Positions 27,896-36,442 of a stretch of DNA of 64,000 nucleotides are shown piece after piece. The stretch covers positions 1 through 64,000 of the forward strand of contig DVNW01000024.1 of assembly GCA_018714105.1 (NCBI GenBank). The letters run 5' to 3'. The notes below the pieces were generated by a model. It was not told where the DNA came from. It did no database searches and saw only the letters and a list, made by a program, of their open reading frames with translations. Source of the stretch: Candidatus Faecicola pullistercoris. Lineage in GTDB: Bacteria > Bacillota > Clostridia > Christensenellales > CAG-917. The first letter of the stretch is position 1. Each line of letters begins with the position of its first letter. The position numbers and the translations under genes were made by a program.

Positions 27896-28860
27896 TGATA
27901 GTATCTTTTCTTCAAAGCGTAATACGGTTCAGCACGGTTTTTCTTTACGGAGCGGTAGGTGAAACCATTACCGAAAAATCGGGCAACCTCAACCTGGGCA
28001 TACCGGGAATAATGTGTATGGGCGGCGCAGGCGGCGTAATAGGCGGCGTAATGTATATAAATTCCCTTCCCGACCCCGAAGTCATGACTTGGGCGGGAGC
28101 CATACTCGTGCCTGTATTTATGTCGATGTTTTTTGCATTGCTGGGCGGACTTATATATTCTTTCCTTACCGTCACTTTAAGATGTAACCAGAACGTAACG
28201 GGCCTGGCGCTTACTACGTTCGGCATAGGATTTCTGGCCTTTGTAGGAAGTAAATTCGGCACGACGTACAGCAGGGGAATGAGTTTAATAAGCAGATATT
28301 TCAGACAGTCCTTTTCCTTTGCGGCAGATCTGGAAGCCTTCGGACAATTGTTCTTCTCGTACGGAATTTTAGTTTATTCGGCAATAATTATAGCAATAAT
28401 AACCGCCGTAATAATCAAAAAAACCAGAACAGGGCTTAATCTCAGGGCGGTAGGCGAAAATCCCGCAACCGCCGACGCGGCAGGCATAAGCGTAACCAAA
28501 TACAAATACGGCGCCACTCTTATAGGCAGTATGATTGCGGGGCTGGGCGGATTATTTTATATAATCGACAAAAGCGCGGGTAATATAGAATATACCATCG
28601 ACACGTACGGCTGGATGGCGGTTGCGCTGGTAATCTTTACCATCTGGCGCACAAACTGGGCAATACTGGGCTCATTAATATTTGCGATGCTATATTTGCT
28701 GCCGACGTTCGTAGCGGTTTCGTTTGCTCAGATGGAACTGATAAAAATGGTACCTTATCTAGTAACCATAATAGTGCTTATCATAACAAGTATCAGAAAC
28801 GGAAAAGAGAAACAACCGCCCGCTTCGCTGGGTACGACGTATTTCAGGGAAGAGCGGTAG
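27895..28860 (+). CDS. ABC transporter permease (nucleoside/BMP type)
   Basis: GETITEKSGNLNLGIPGIMCMGGAGG, TGLNLRAVGENPATADAAGISVTKYKY. Confidence 0.92.
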   Translation: MIVSFLQSVIRFSTVFLYGAVGETITEKSGNLNLGIPGIMCMGGAGGVIGGVMYINSLPDPEVMTWAGAILVPVFMSMFFALLGGLIYSFLTVTLRCNQNVTGLALTTFGIGFLAFVGSKFGTTYSRGMSLISRYFRQSFSFAADLEAFGQLFFSYGILVYSAIIIAIITAVIIKKTRTGLNLRAVGENPATADAAGISVTKYKYGATLIGSMIAGLGGLFYIIDKSAGNIEYTIDTYGWMAVALVIFTIWRTNWAILGSLIFAMLYLLPTFVAVSFAQMELIKMVPYLVTIIVLIITSIRNGKEKQPPASLGTTYFREER

Positions 28861-28877
28861 CTCTCTCAGTCGCAATG

Positions 28878-28902
28878 AAAAAGCCCTCGCAAGAGGGCTT
28901 TT
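28878..28902. terminator. Bidirectional intrinsic terminator
   Basis: aaaagccctc-gcaa-gagggctttt between convergent genes. Confidence 0.8.
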
Positions 28903-28904
28903 GT

Positions 28905-30365
28905 TTATGCTCCGGCGGCGTAGACCTTGTCGTCGAGCCAGTTGTCGATGATGGTAGCGGCGCCCGGTTTCCCGGTCTCGAAGCAGGCCTTTATATCGTC
29001 TGGCGCGGCGATTTTTCCGTTATAGCTTCGGAAGTAGTCGCCGAGCGCGGCAAGAAAGGCCTTTTCGCCCATTGCAAGGTACAGCGAGTTGAACATAAGC
29101 ATGCCTCTGTCGTAGGTTGAAACGACGTAAATATCCGAACTGTCGAACTCATAGCTTTTAAGACGCATCGAGCCGAAGGTAAGACCTTGCTTTTCGGCCT
29201 CGGAGCGGGCGGAGGAGTAGGAGTTCATGGCAGAGGAAATAACGGCGTCGAAAGCCGCTGCGTTTCCGTTCAGTTTATAAAACAGTGCGGTGCAGAATTC
29301 GGTCAGGCCCTCGTCCTGCCACGGATTGGCAACGGGGTCGCTGCCCACGGCTCCGTACCACCACTGATGGGCTATTTCGTGTACTATGGTATATCGGTAG
29401 GCGGCGTCCTTCTGGAACGAAGATATGTACACCAGACCAGGATATTCCATTCCGCCGTGTATGAAATCGGTCTGAACGACGTTGAGGTCGGACAGGGTAT
29501 AGTCGCCGAAATACTCGCCGAAAGTCTGCACGGCTTCGACGGCGGTTTGCAGCGAAAGTTCGGGAGAGGGGTCGTTAAAGTATACGTAATTGACGTCGGT
29601 AGCGCCTACCCGCTGAGTAATTACCGTGCCGTTATCTATAAGACATACGGCCAAATCTCTTACGTTACGGGCTTCTGCCTGATAATAGTACTTGCCGTCC
29701 TGAACAAAACTGTCCGTAAGTTCGCCCGTTGAAGCGAAAGCCGTATCGGAAGTTGTTGAAAACTCCAAAAAGTAGTCGGCACACTCGCTGTAAAAGGGGT
29801 CGCCGTTCTGATAATAAGGATATTCCGAAAACGCTCCGTTTTCAAAAACGCACAGTTGAGGATAAAAATTAGCAAGATTAACACCGTTTTCGGTTATTCC
29901 AAACCTTGAATTGGTTTTTGGCACGGTTACGGTATACTGAAATCCGATATATATTTCCTCGCCCTTTCCGAGCGGCTTGTCAAGGGGTACAGACAATATC
30001 TGCATATTTTCCGAAAGGGTGTAATCCGATGCTGTGCCGTCGGCAAAACATTTTTCAATATCTATTCCGCCCGTGTCGAACCCGTCGTAGTAGCAGAGGG
30101 AGTCTTCCGGGTCGCAGGCGGGGAAAGAGGCGTCTTCACGATACGCATTCGGGTACAGGTGAAATTTTATCTCGGCGAGCTCCGAGCCCGTCGAATTGAA
30201 AAAGCGCACTTCCTGACTTGCCGACAGCGTATTGCCGTCGAGCGACAGGCATAAATCGTAGCGTGTCGTGCTGTCTTCGGGCGCGGCCGGCTTTGTGCAT
30301 GAAACGCACATAACGGTAAGGCAAAGCAAAGTGGCAAAGAACAGAATAAATTTAATTTTTTTCAT
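28905..30365 (-). CDS. M1-family metallopeptidase lipoprotein
   Basis: HEIAHQWWYGAVGSDPVANPWQDEGLTEF (HExxH-x18-E); GGMEYPGLVYIS; lipobox MCVSC. Confidence 0.9.
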   Translation of the reverse strand: MKKIKFILFFATLLCLTVMCVSCTKPAAPEDSTTRYDLCLSLDGNTLSASQEVRFFNSTGSELAEIKFHLYPNAYREDASFPACDPEDSLCYYDGFDTGGIDIEKCFADGTASDYTLSENMQILSVPLDKPLGKGEEIYIGFQYTVTVPKTNSRFGITENGVNLANFYPQLCVFENGAFSEYPYYQNGDPFYSECADYFLEFSTTSDTAFASTGELTDSFVQDGKYYYQAEARNVRDLAVCLIDNGTVITQRVGATDVNYVYFNDPSPELSLQTAVEAVQTFGEYFGDYTLSDLNVVQTDFIHGGMEYPGLVYISSFQKDAAYRYTIVHEIAHQWWYGAVGSDPVANPWQDEGLTEFCTALFYKLNGNAAAFDAVISSAMNSYSSARSEAEKQGLTFGSMRLKSYEFDSSDIYVVSTYDRGMLMFNSLYLAMGEKAFLAALGDYFRSYNGKIAAPDDIKACFETGKPGAATIIDNWLDDKVYAAGA

Positions 30366-30377
30366 GGTAAACCTCTG

Positions 30378-31214
30378 TTAACATCTGGAATTTAAGGTAA
30401 GTTCCACAAGGCGGCCGTATTTGCGCGCCTTATTCACTGTTTTGGCGGTAATTACGTCGCCTTTGGGAATAATTACTTTCTTGTTGGAGTCGGTAATATC
30501 CGAAACAATCAGTCTGCCAAGCAGAAAGCGGTAGTCGCTTATCAGGCGCATCGGGGTGTGTTCGTCCTTGTAAATTTCGTCGGAATCGGTTTCGGAAAGC
30601 TCCTCGCCGTCCGGCAGGACAGGGGCAGGCCCGTCAGGCGCAATCGGAACGGACGGCGGAGCATCGGAGCTGCGCGTATTTTCCCGTTTTTGTTCGGAGC
30701 GGTGTTTTCGGGGCGCGGAGAGCAGAGATACTTTATAGTTTTCGTCGGCCGAAAAGCGCGCTTTTTTACGTTTGAACGGCTTGCATTCACATATAACGGC
30801 AAGTTCGGCCGACATCGAGGACAGGTCTTTGGGGGAGTAAACGGTATTACCCGCGGTAATATTCGTTACGCAAAAGTTTTCGTCGGTTTCGATTTCGGAA
30901 AGAAAGCCCGCGTGTTTTCCGTTGTCAAGGTATACGGGACAGAAGGGCGACGCCCTGAAAAAGGCGTCCGAATCAATCTCCTCGCAGGGCAATGCGTCGG
31001 CGGCGGAGGCGGTTACCAAACAGTCAAAACCGAAGTCCTTTACCTTTTTAAGTGGCACTGCAGCCGTAAAAGAAGGCACGCTTTCGCTTCGGAACAGAAT
31101 ATATGCCGTTTTGAAACCCGATTTTCTGATAAGGAATCCGCAGCACGTACCCAGAAATTTGCCTTCGCAAACGGCGATGATTTTTTTATTGAACAGATAT
31201 GAAAGTTTAGGCAT
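30378..31214 (-). CDS. PRC-barrel-like domain protein
   Basis: N-terminus MPKLSYLFNKKIIAVCEGKFLGTCCGFLI and C-terminal GRLIVSDITDSNKKVIIPKGDVITAKTVNKARKYGRLVELTL resemble PRC-barrel proteins. Confidence 0.5.
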   Translation of the reverse strand: MPKLSYLFNKKIIAVCEGKFLGTCCGFLIRKSGFKTAYILFRSESVPSFTAAVPLKKVKDFGFDCLVTASAADALPCEEIDSDAFFRASPFCPVYLDNGKHAGFLSEIETDENFCVTNITAGNTVYSPKDLSSMSAELAVICECKPFKRKKARFSADENYKVSLLSAPRKHRSEQKRENTRSSDAPPSVPIAPDGPAPVLPDGEELSETDSDEIYKDEHTPMRLISDYRFLLGRLIVSDITDSNKKVIIPKGDVITAKTVNKARKYGRLVELTLNSRC

Positions 31215-31647
31215 AGCGACCTCCTCGGACGTTCATATAAAAACTATATTACGGAAAGCGGAATAATATGCCCGTCCGTTTACGGCGCGGGCGGCGGAGG
31301 TCGGGATTATGCATAAAAGTATATGTACGAAAAATACATCAAAAGTAAAAAAGCGCGTTATATAATTAACGTAATATTTTGTATCGTCGCCTGCGCGAAA
31401 AAGCTGCTCAACCAGGCAAAAAAGCGGCTGAAAACAGGCAAAATCCGACAAAAAACGCGATGCGCCTGAAAATTATAAAAATTTTCCCGTATCCGCACCT
31501 GAAAAGACTTCCGAAAAGGGCTGAAAACGCAAATGCGCGCTTAAAGCGACAAAACGGAAACATATATGCTCAAAAATGTGCAAACACGACAAAAAAAACC
31601 GCTGAATCCGCTGTCATAAAGGAGGGCTGCACGGCATAATTTAGCCT

Positions 31648-31739
31648 TGTGGACAAAGGCCGGTTTGTCCCGAATAATACTTAAAAAAGGGCGTCTTATC
31701 CACATTAAGGGGCTCTTTTGGGGATAACTCTGTGGATAA
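31648..31739. promoter_or_regulatory. Cluster of four DnaA-box-like 9-mers (two perfect)
   Basis: TGTGGACAA 31648-31656 (-, 1 mismatch); TTATCCACA 31696-31704 (+, perfect); TGGGGATAA 31719-31727 (-, 1 mismatch); TGTGGATAA 31731-31739 (-, perfect). Confidence 0.65.
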
Positions 31740-31800
31740 CCGGGCATTTTTATGCAGATTTTGTATAAAATTGTAAATCAAATAAAAAGGAGCGAAAACG

Positions 31801-32556
31801 GTGAAATCGGTCGTTATCAAACTCAGAAAGAGGAGCTTGGCGGTAATTATGGCGGCAGTGCTTACGGTGTGCCTGACAACTGCCGGAATATGCGTAAAAA
31901 GAGTATGGGCTAGGCCTCTTGCCACCGTAGTGATAGACGCGGGACACGGCGGCGGCGACGGAGGCGTGGTCGGGCTGGAAACGGGGGTAACCGAAAGCGA
32001 TTTGAACTTAAAGATAGCTCTCGCGCTCAAACAGCAGTTCGAAAGCAGGCAGGTAAAGGTAATTCTTACCCGAAAGGACGGCGGCGCGCTGGCGGACGGA
32101 GCCGATTTCAAGCGCAAGGATTTCGAAGCGCGGTGCGAAATAATACGGAAAAGCGGCGCCGACGCCGTTATAAGTATTCATCAGAATTCCTTTCCCGCAC
32201 AGCGCAGCAGGCGCGGTAGTCAGGTATTTTATAACGCAGGGGATCAGAGTTCCAGACTTTTAGCGGAATACATGCAGCGGACGCTGAACGAAAACGTGAA
32301 CAAGATTCACAGCGGCCGCGGTTACGACGCGCTTGCGGGGGATTACTACATAATAAACTGCAGCGAAATTCCCTCGGTGATAGTGGAGTGCGGATTTTTA
32401 TCGAACGCGCAGGACGAAAGACTGCTGCAGTCCGAAAAATACATATCCGAGCTGGCTTTTCAGATATGTTCGGGCGCGCTCGGATATATGATAGACAAAC
32501 AGGTGATAAACTTTTCCGACAAGGTCAGCTACGGGGAGCAAAGCATAGGCGTTTGA
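31801..32556 (+). CDS. N-acetylmuramoyl-L-alanine amidase, CwlD/amidase_3 type
   Basis: VVIDAGHGGGDGGVVG, DAVISIHQNSF, SEIPSVIVECGFLSNAQDERLL. Confidence 0.9.
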   Translation: MKSVVIKLRKRSLAVIMAAVLTVCLTTAGICVKRVWARPLATVVIDAGHGGGDGGVVGLETGVTESDLNLKIALALKQQFESRQVKVILTRKDGGALADGADFKRKDFEARCEIIRKSGADAVISIHQNSFPAQRSRRGSQVFYNAGDQSSRLLAEYMQRTLNENVNKIHSGRGYDALAGDYYIINCSEIPSVIVECGFLSNAQDERLLQSEKYISELAFQICSGALGYMIDKQVINFSDKVSYGEQSIGV

Positions 32557-33823
32557 CGGCCTCGTAATATATATCGTAAATAAGCTTCAAATCGTCGACG
32601 GAAACGCACTCGTCGGGCATATGAATCGTAGACGGCCTTCCCGGAAGTTCGGGGCCGAAAGCGCAGCCCTTTTTCAGAGCGCGCGCGTAAGTTCCTCCGC
32701 CTATGGTAACGGGCTTGGCTTCTGAACCGGTAACGCAGGCGTAAGCGTCGCACAACTCACGGATTAAGTCGTCGTTTTCGTCGATAAACAGCGGTTTTTG
32801 AATTTGGTCCGTTCTGAGAGTGAATTCGGGAAAATTCTTTGCGACAAGTTCGAGCACGTAATCGGCGTCATACGAAACGGGATAACGTATATCCATATCG
32901 GCCGAAAACTTTCCGTTTTCTATGTTTATGACGCCCGTATTGACGGTAAGTTTTCCGCTTTTACCGTCCTCCAAAGCTATACCCGCCGCGCTTCCGTCGG
33001 AGGCGGACAGACGGGAGGCAAATTCCTTTATCGGAGAAAACGGCAGAGCGGACAGCAGTTTGATTACGGCGTTCCGGCCCTGTTCGGGGTGAGCCGCGTG
33101 AGAGGATACGCCTTTTGCGTATACCAGAAGTCTGTCGTCCGAAATGCTGAGTTCCAGGTCGCGTCCGTCAAGAGCGGAGTATAATTCGGCCGTATAAGGC
33201 AGGCTTGCGAAACATTCGTTGGGCACGATGTTGGCGCGATCGCCGCCCTTTACGGTGATGCCTTCGACGGTTTCGGCAGACATATTGAAGTGCAGTATGC
33301 CTTTTTCGCCGTTGATTACGGGGAAATTCGCGTCAGGCGAGAAACCTACGTCGGGCATGACTTCGGTGCGGTTATAGCGGTCAATACAGGCCCAGCCGCT
33401 TTCCTCGTTACAGCCCAGAATAAAACGTATTTTGCGTTTAGGAACGAATCCTTCGTCGATAAGCCGTTTGACCGCGTACAAGCAGCAGAGCACGGGGCCT
33501 TTGTCGTCCATTACGCCGCGGCCGTAAATAACGCCGTCTTTGATTTCTCCCCCGGGATTTGCCGTCCAGCCCTTTCCGACGGGCACTACGTCGAGGTGAC
33601 CTAAAATACCGAAAACGGGGCCATTGCCTATATCGGCAATTCCGCAGTAACCGTCCAGGTTTTCAGTCCGGAAACCCATAGAGGAAGCCAGTTCCAGCGT
33701 AAAATCGAGGGCCTTTTTCACTTCCGCGCCGAAGGGGGCGCCGGGCAGAGGTTTATCCTGCACGCTGAGGAAAGACAGGCACTTGACAAGAGAGGGAATG
33801 AGATTGTCGTCAAAAGAGTTCAT
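32525..33823 (-). CDS. M20-family dipeptidase, PepV-like
   Basis: GILGHLDVVPVGKGWTANPGG, GVMDDKGPVLCCLYAVK, LGCNEESGW, GGGTYARALKKGCAFGPELPG. Confidence 0.9.
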   Translation of the reverse strand: MNSFDDNLIPSLVKCLSFLSVQDKPLPGAPFGAEVKKALDFTLELASSMGFRTENLDGYCGIADIGNGPVFGILGHLDVVPVGKGWTANPGGEIKDGVIYGRGVMDDKGPVLCCLYAVKRLIDEGFVPKRKIRFILGCNEESGWACIDRYNRTEVMPDVGFSPDANFPVINGEKGILHFNMSAETVEGITVKGGDRANIVPNECFASLPYTAELYSALDGRDLELSISDDRLLVYAKGVSSHAAHPEQGRNAVIKLLSALPFSPIKEFASRLSASDGSAAGIALEDGKSGKLTVNTGVINIENGKFSADMDIRYPVSYDADYVLELVAKNFPEFTLRTDQIQKPLFIDENDDLIRELCDAYACVTGSEAKPVTIGGGTYARALKKGCAFGPELPGRPSTIHMPDECVSVDDLKLIYDIYYEAVKRLCFAPRS

Positions 33824-33910
33824 AAAACCGCCTTAAAGCCGTAAAAACGCTTGTAATTTAAAAATTTATAATTTATTATATATTTAACTGTTAACATTAT
33901 ATACCGAAGG

Positions 33911-33929
33911 TTGCTTAAATGTTAAGCAA
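33911..33929. promoter_or_regulatory. Perfect 8-bp dyad (operator-like or RBS-proximal hairpin)
   Basis: TTGCTTAA-ATG-TTAAGCAA immediately 5' of the radC RBS. Confidence 0.55.
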
Positions 33930-33941
33930 ATGGAGAGAAAT

Positions 33942-34658
33942 ATGCATACAGGGCACAGGGACAGGGTTAAGGATAAGATAATAAAAGGCGGTCTCAGCAT
34001 ACTCAGTCCGCACGAGGTGCTTGAATTTCTGTTATTTTACGCGATACCCCGCAAGGACACCAACGGGCTGGGGCACAGACTTATTGAAGAATTCGGCAGT
34101 CTGAGCGGAGTGCTGAACGCCTCTTACGAAGAGCTTATGAATACCGAAGGTATGACCAAATCGGCGGCCGTGCTGCTTACGTCCTTTCCCGAACTGTTCA
34201 GGCAGTACAACCTTGACCTTCTCAAAATAAAAACGCGTTTGCCCACTCCGGCCAGCACGCTAAACTATCTGATAAATCTGTTCAACGGCGAGAAAGAGGA
34301 GAAGGTATATCTGATTTGTCTTGACAACAGCCTTAACATAATAAACTGCTGCCTTATCAACAGCGGCACCGCCAACAGCGTAAACGTAATGGTACGGCAG
34401 ATAAGCGAAGCGGCGCTGAAAAACAAGGCGGTAAGCGTGATACTCGCGCACAACCATCCGTCGGGGAACGTACGTCCCAGCCGAAACGACGTGGAATTCA
34501 CCAGATTCGTAATGCTGTCGCTGAGCGTGCTCGAAATAAACTTTTACGACCATTACATAATATCGGGCAAGGATTATTTTTCGTTCAGGCTTGAAAACGT
34601 TCTCGACAACATAGACACAAAGGTAAACAATTTTTTAAACGATAAAATACGCTATTAA
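33942..34658 (+). CDS. radC: RadC family (JAB/MPN) protein
   Basis: HRDRVKDKIIKGGLSILSPHEVLEFLLFYAIPRKDTN; AHNHPSGNVRPSRND. Start at ATG 33942 after ggagag. Confidence 0.9.
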   Translation: MHTGHRDRVKDKIIKGGLSILSPHEVLEFLLFYAIPRKDTNGLGHRLIEEFGSLSGVLNASYEELMNTEGMTKSAAVLLTSFPELFRQYNLDLLKIKTRLPTPASTLNYLINLFNGEKEEKVYLICLDNSLNIINCCLINSGTANSVNVMVRQISEAALKNKAVSVILAHNHPSGNVRPSRNDVEFTRFVMLSLSVLEINFYDHYIISGKDYFSFRLENVLDNIDTKVNNFLNDKIRY

Positions 34659-34667
34659 GGAGAATAT

Positions 34668-36107
34668 ATGGAAATAAGAACAAGATTCGCGCCCAGTCCC
34701 ACGGGATTCATGCACATAGGCAATTTGAGGACGGCGCTGTATGCATATCTGTACGCAAGGCATTCGGGCGGCAAGTTCATACTCAGGATAGAAGATACCG
34801 ACCGCGAGAGATACGTAGACGGGGCGGTAGAGGTAATATACAACACTCTCCGCACGGCGGGTATAGAGCACGACGAAGGCCCGGACAAGGACGGCGGCTG
34901 CGGCCCTTACGTTCAGAGCGAAAGGAAGGAGATATACAAAAAGTACGCCGAACGGCTTGTGGAGCTGGGAGGGGCATACTACTGTTTCTGCACAAAGGAA
35001 AGGCTGGAAAGCCTGACGGACGCCAACGGCGTCAGAAAGTACGACAAGCACTGTCTCAATCTCGGCAAGGAAGAAGTCGCCGCCAGGATAGCTGCGGGCG
35101 AGCCCTACGTGATAAGGCAGAACATACCGGCAACGGGCAAGGGCAGCTACACCGATCTCGTATACGGCGAAATAACCGTGGATTACGAGGATCTTGAGGA
35201 CAACGTGCTTTTAAAAAGCGACGGCATGCCCACCTACAATTTCGCCAACGTGGTAGACGACCATTTAATGGGAATAACGCACGTGATAAGAGGCACGGAA
35301 TATCTTTCAAGCACGCCCAAGTACAACCTTATATACGATTCGTTCGGCTGGAAGCGTCCGCAGTACATGCATCTTCCCCCCATAATGAAGGACGAAAAGA
35401 GAAAGCTCAGCAAGCGGTACGGGGACGCAAATTTCGAGGATTTCGTCAAAAAAGGCTATCTGCCCGAGGCCATAGTCAATTTTATAGCTCTTCTGGGGTG
35501 GAGTCCGAAGAACAACACCGAAAAGATGAACATGGCCGAGCTCATAAACAGTTTCGGCATAGAGGGCATAAGCAAAAGCAGCAGTATATTCGACGAAGTC
35601 AAAATGCGGTGGCTCAACTGTCAGTACGTAAAAGAGCTCGACCTCCAAACTTTCAACCGCTATGCCGTACCCTATTACGAAAAGAGCAAGGTAAAGGGCA
35701 AGTACGATTACATGAAGCTCAGCAGAATACTCAGCGGCCGCACGGAGATATTCGGGGACATACCCGACCATGTAAATTTCCTCGAAGAGTACGGGCCGTT
35801 CGACGTCGCGCTTTTTGAGCACCAGAAGACAAAGACCACGCGGGAAATCGCGCTTAAAGCGATAGACGGAGCGCTTTCCGCGCTTTCGGGCCTCGAAGAA
35901 TGGACCAACGACGGCATATACGCCCTGTTAGGCGGGCTGTGCGAAGGGCTCGGTATCAAGAAAGGGCAGATGTTCTGGGCGGTCAGGATAGCCGTATCGG
36001 GCAGGGAGGTCACACCCGGCGGAGCGACGGAACTTGCCGAAATACTGGGCAAGGAGGAAACTTTGAGGCGGCTTGAATTTGCAAAGGAGCTTCTGAGCAA
36101 CCGTTAA
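34668..36107 (+). CDS. gltX: Glutamyl-tRNA synthetase
   Basis: RFAPSPTGFMHIGNLRTALYAYLYAR, KLSKRYGDANFEDFVKKGYLPEA. Confidence 0.96.
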   Translation: MEIRTRFAPSPTGFMHIGNLRTALYAYLYARHSGGKFILRIEDTDRERYVDGAVEVIYNTLRTAGIEHDEGPDKDGGCGPYVQSERKEIYKKYAERLVELGGAYYCFCTKERLESLTDANGVRKYDKHCLNLGKEEVAARIAAGEPYVIRQNIPATGKGSYTDLVYGEITVDYEDLEDNVLLKSDGMPTYNFANVVDDHLMGITHVIRGTEYLSSTPKYNLIYDSFGWKRPQYMHLPPIMKDEKRKLSKRYGDANFEDFVKKGYLPEAIVNFIALLGWSPKNNTEKMNMAELINSFGIEGISKSSSIFDEVKMRWLNCQYVKELDLQTFNRYAVPYYEKSKVKGKYDYMKLSRILSGRTEIFGDIPDHVNFLEEYGPFDVALFEHQKTKTTREIALKAIDGALSALSGLEEWTNDGIYALLGGLCEGLGIKKGQMFWAVRIAVSGREVTPGGATELAEILGKEETLRRLEFAKELLSNR

Positions 36108-36115
36108 ATTGCAAG

Positions 36116-36149
36116 AAAAAACCCCGACGTAAAAACGTCGGGGTTTTTT
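36116..36149. terminator. Intrinsic terminator (bidirectional)
   Basis: aaaaaccccgacgt-aaaa-acgtcggggtttttt. Confidence 0.85.
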
Positions 36150-36222
36150 GGCAGGAGTAGTAGGAATTGAACCTACACCATGGGAGTCAGAGGCCCATGT
36201 GCTGCCACTACACCATACTCCA
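36149..36222 (-). tRNA. tRNA-Gln (anticodon CTG), CCA encoded
   Basis: Reverse complement TGGAGTATGGTGTAGTGGCAGCACATGGGCCTCTGACTCCCATGGTGTAGGTTCAATTCCTACTACTCCTGCCA; acceptor pairs 2-7, T-arm GTAGG-TTCAATT-CCTAC, G73. Confidence 0.93.
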
Positions 36223-36390
36223 TCGATTGACTTAATGTATTATAATATAAAATAAACGAAATAGCAAATATTTTTACCGAAAATATGGGATAAAGTAAAA
36301 ATAAATTGCAATTTCGGTTGAATAAAGGCTTTTACGGGGCGTAAAGCCTCAACAAATATCGACAAAATCCGATAAAATATTACAAACGGA

Positions 36391-36419
36391 TTGCCATACC
36401 CGCGCGTATTGTGTATAAT
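36391..36419 (+). promoter_or_regulatory. Promoter TTGCCA-N17-TATAAT
   Basis: Hexamers at 36391-36396 and 36414-36419. Confidence 0.65.
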
Positions 36420-36442
36420 ATAAATGAATTGAGGGTATTGGA

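Noticed and set aside
28905-31266. Several + ORFs antisense to the M1 peptidase and PRC-barrel-like genes
   Set aside because: No RBS or domain motifs; opposite strand carries conserved proteins.
31379-31639. 86-aa highly basic + ORF in the intergenic region
   Set aside because: Non-ATG start, no RBS, Lys/Arg/Ala/Asn composition simply reflects A-rich repeats; treated as non-coding.
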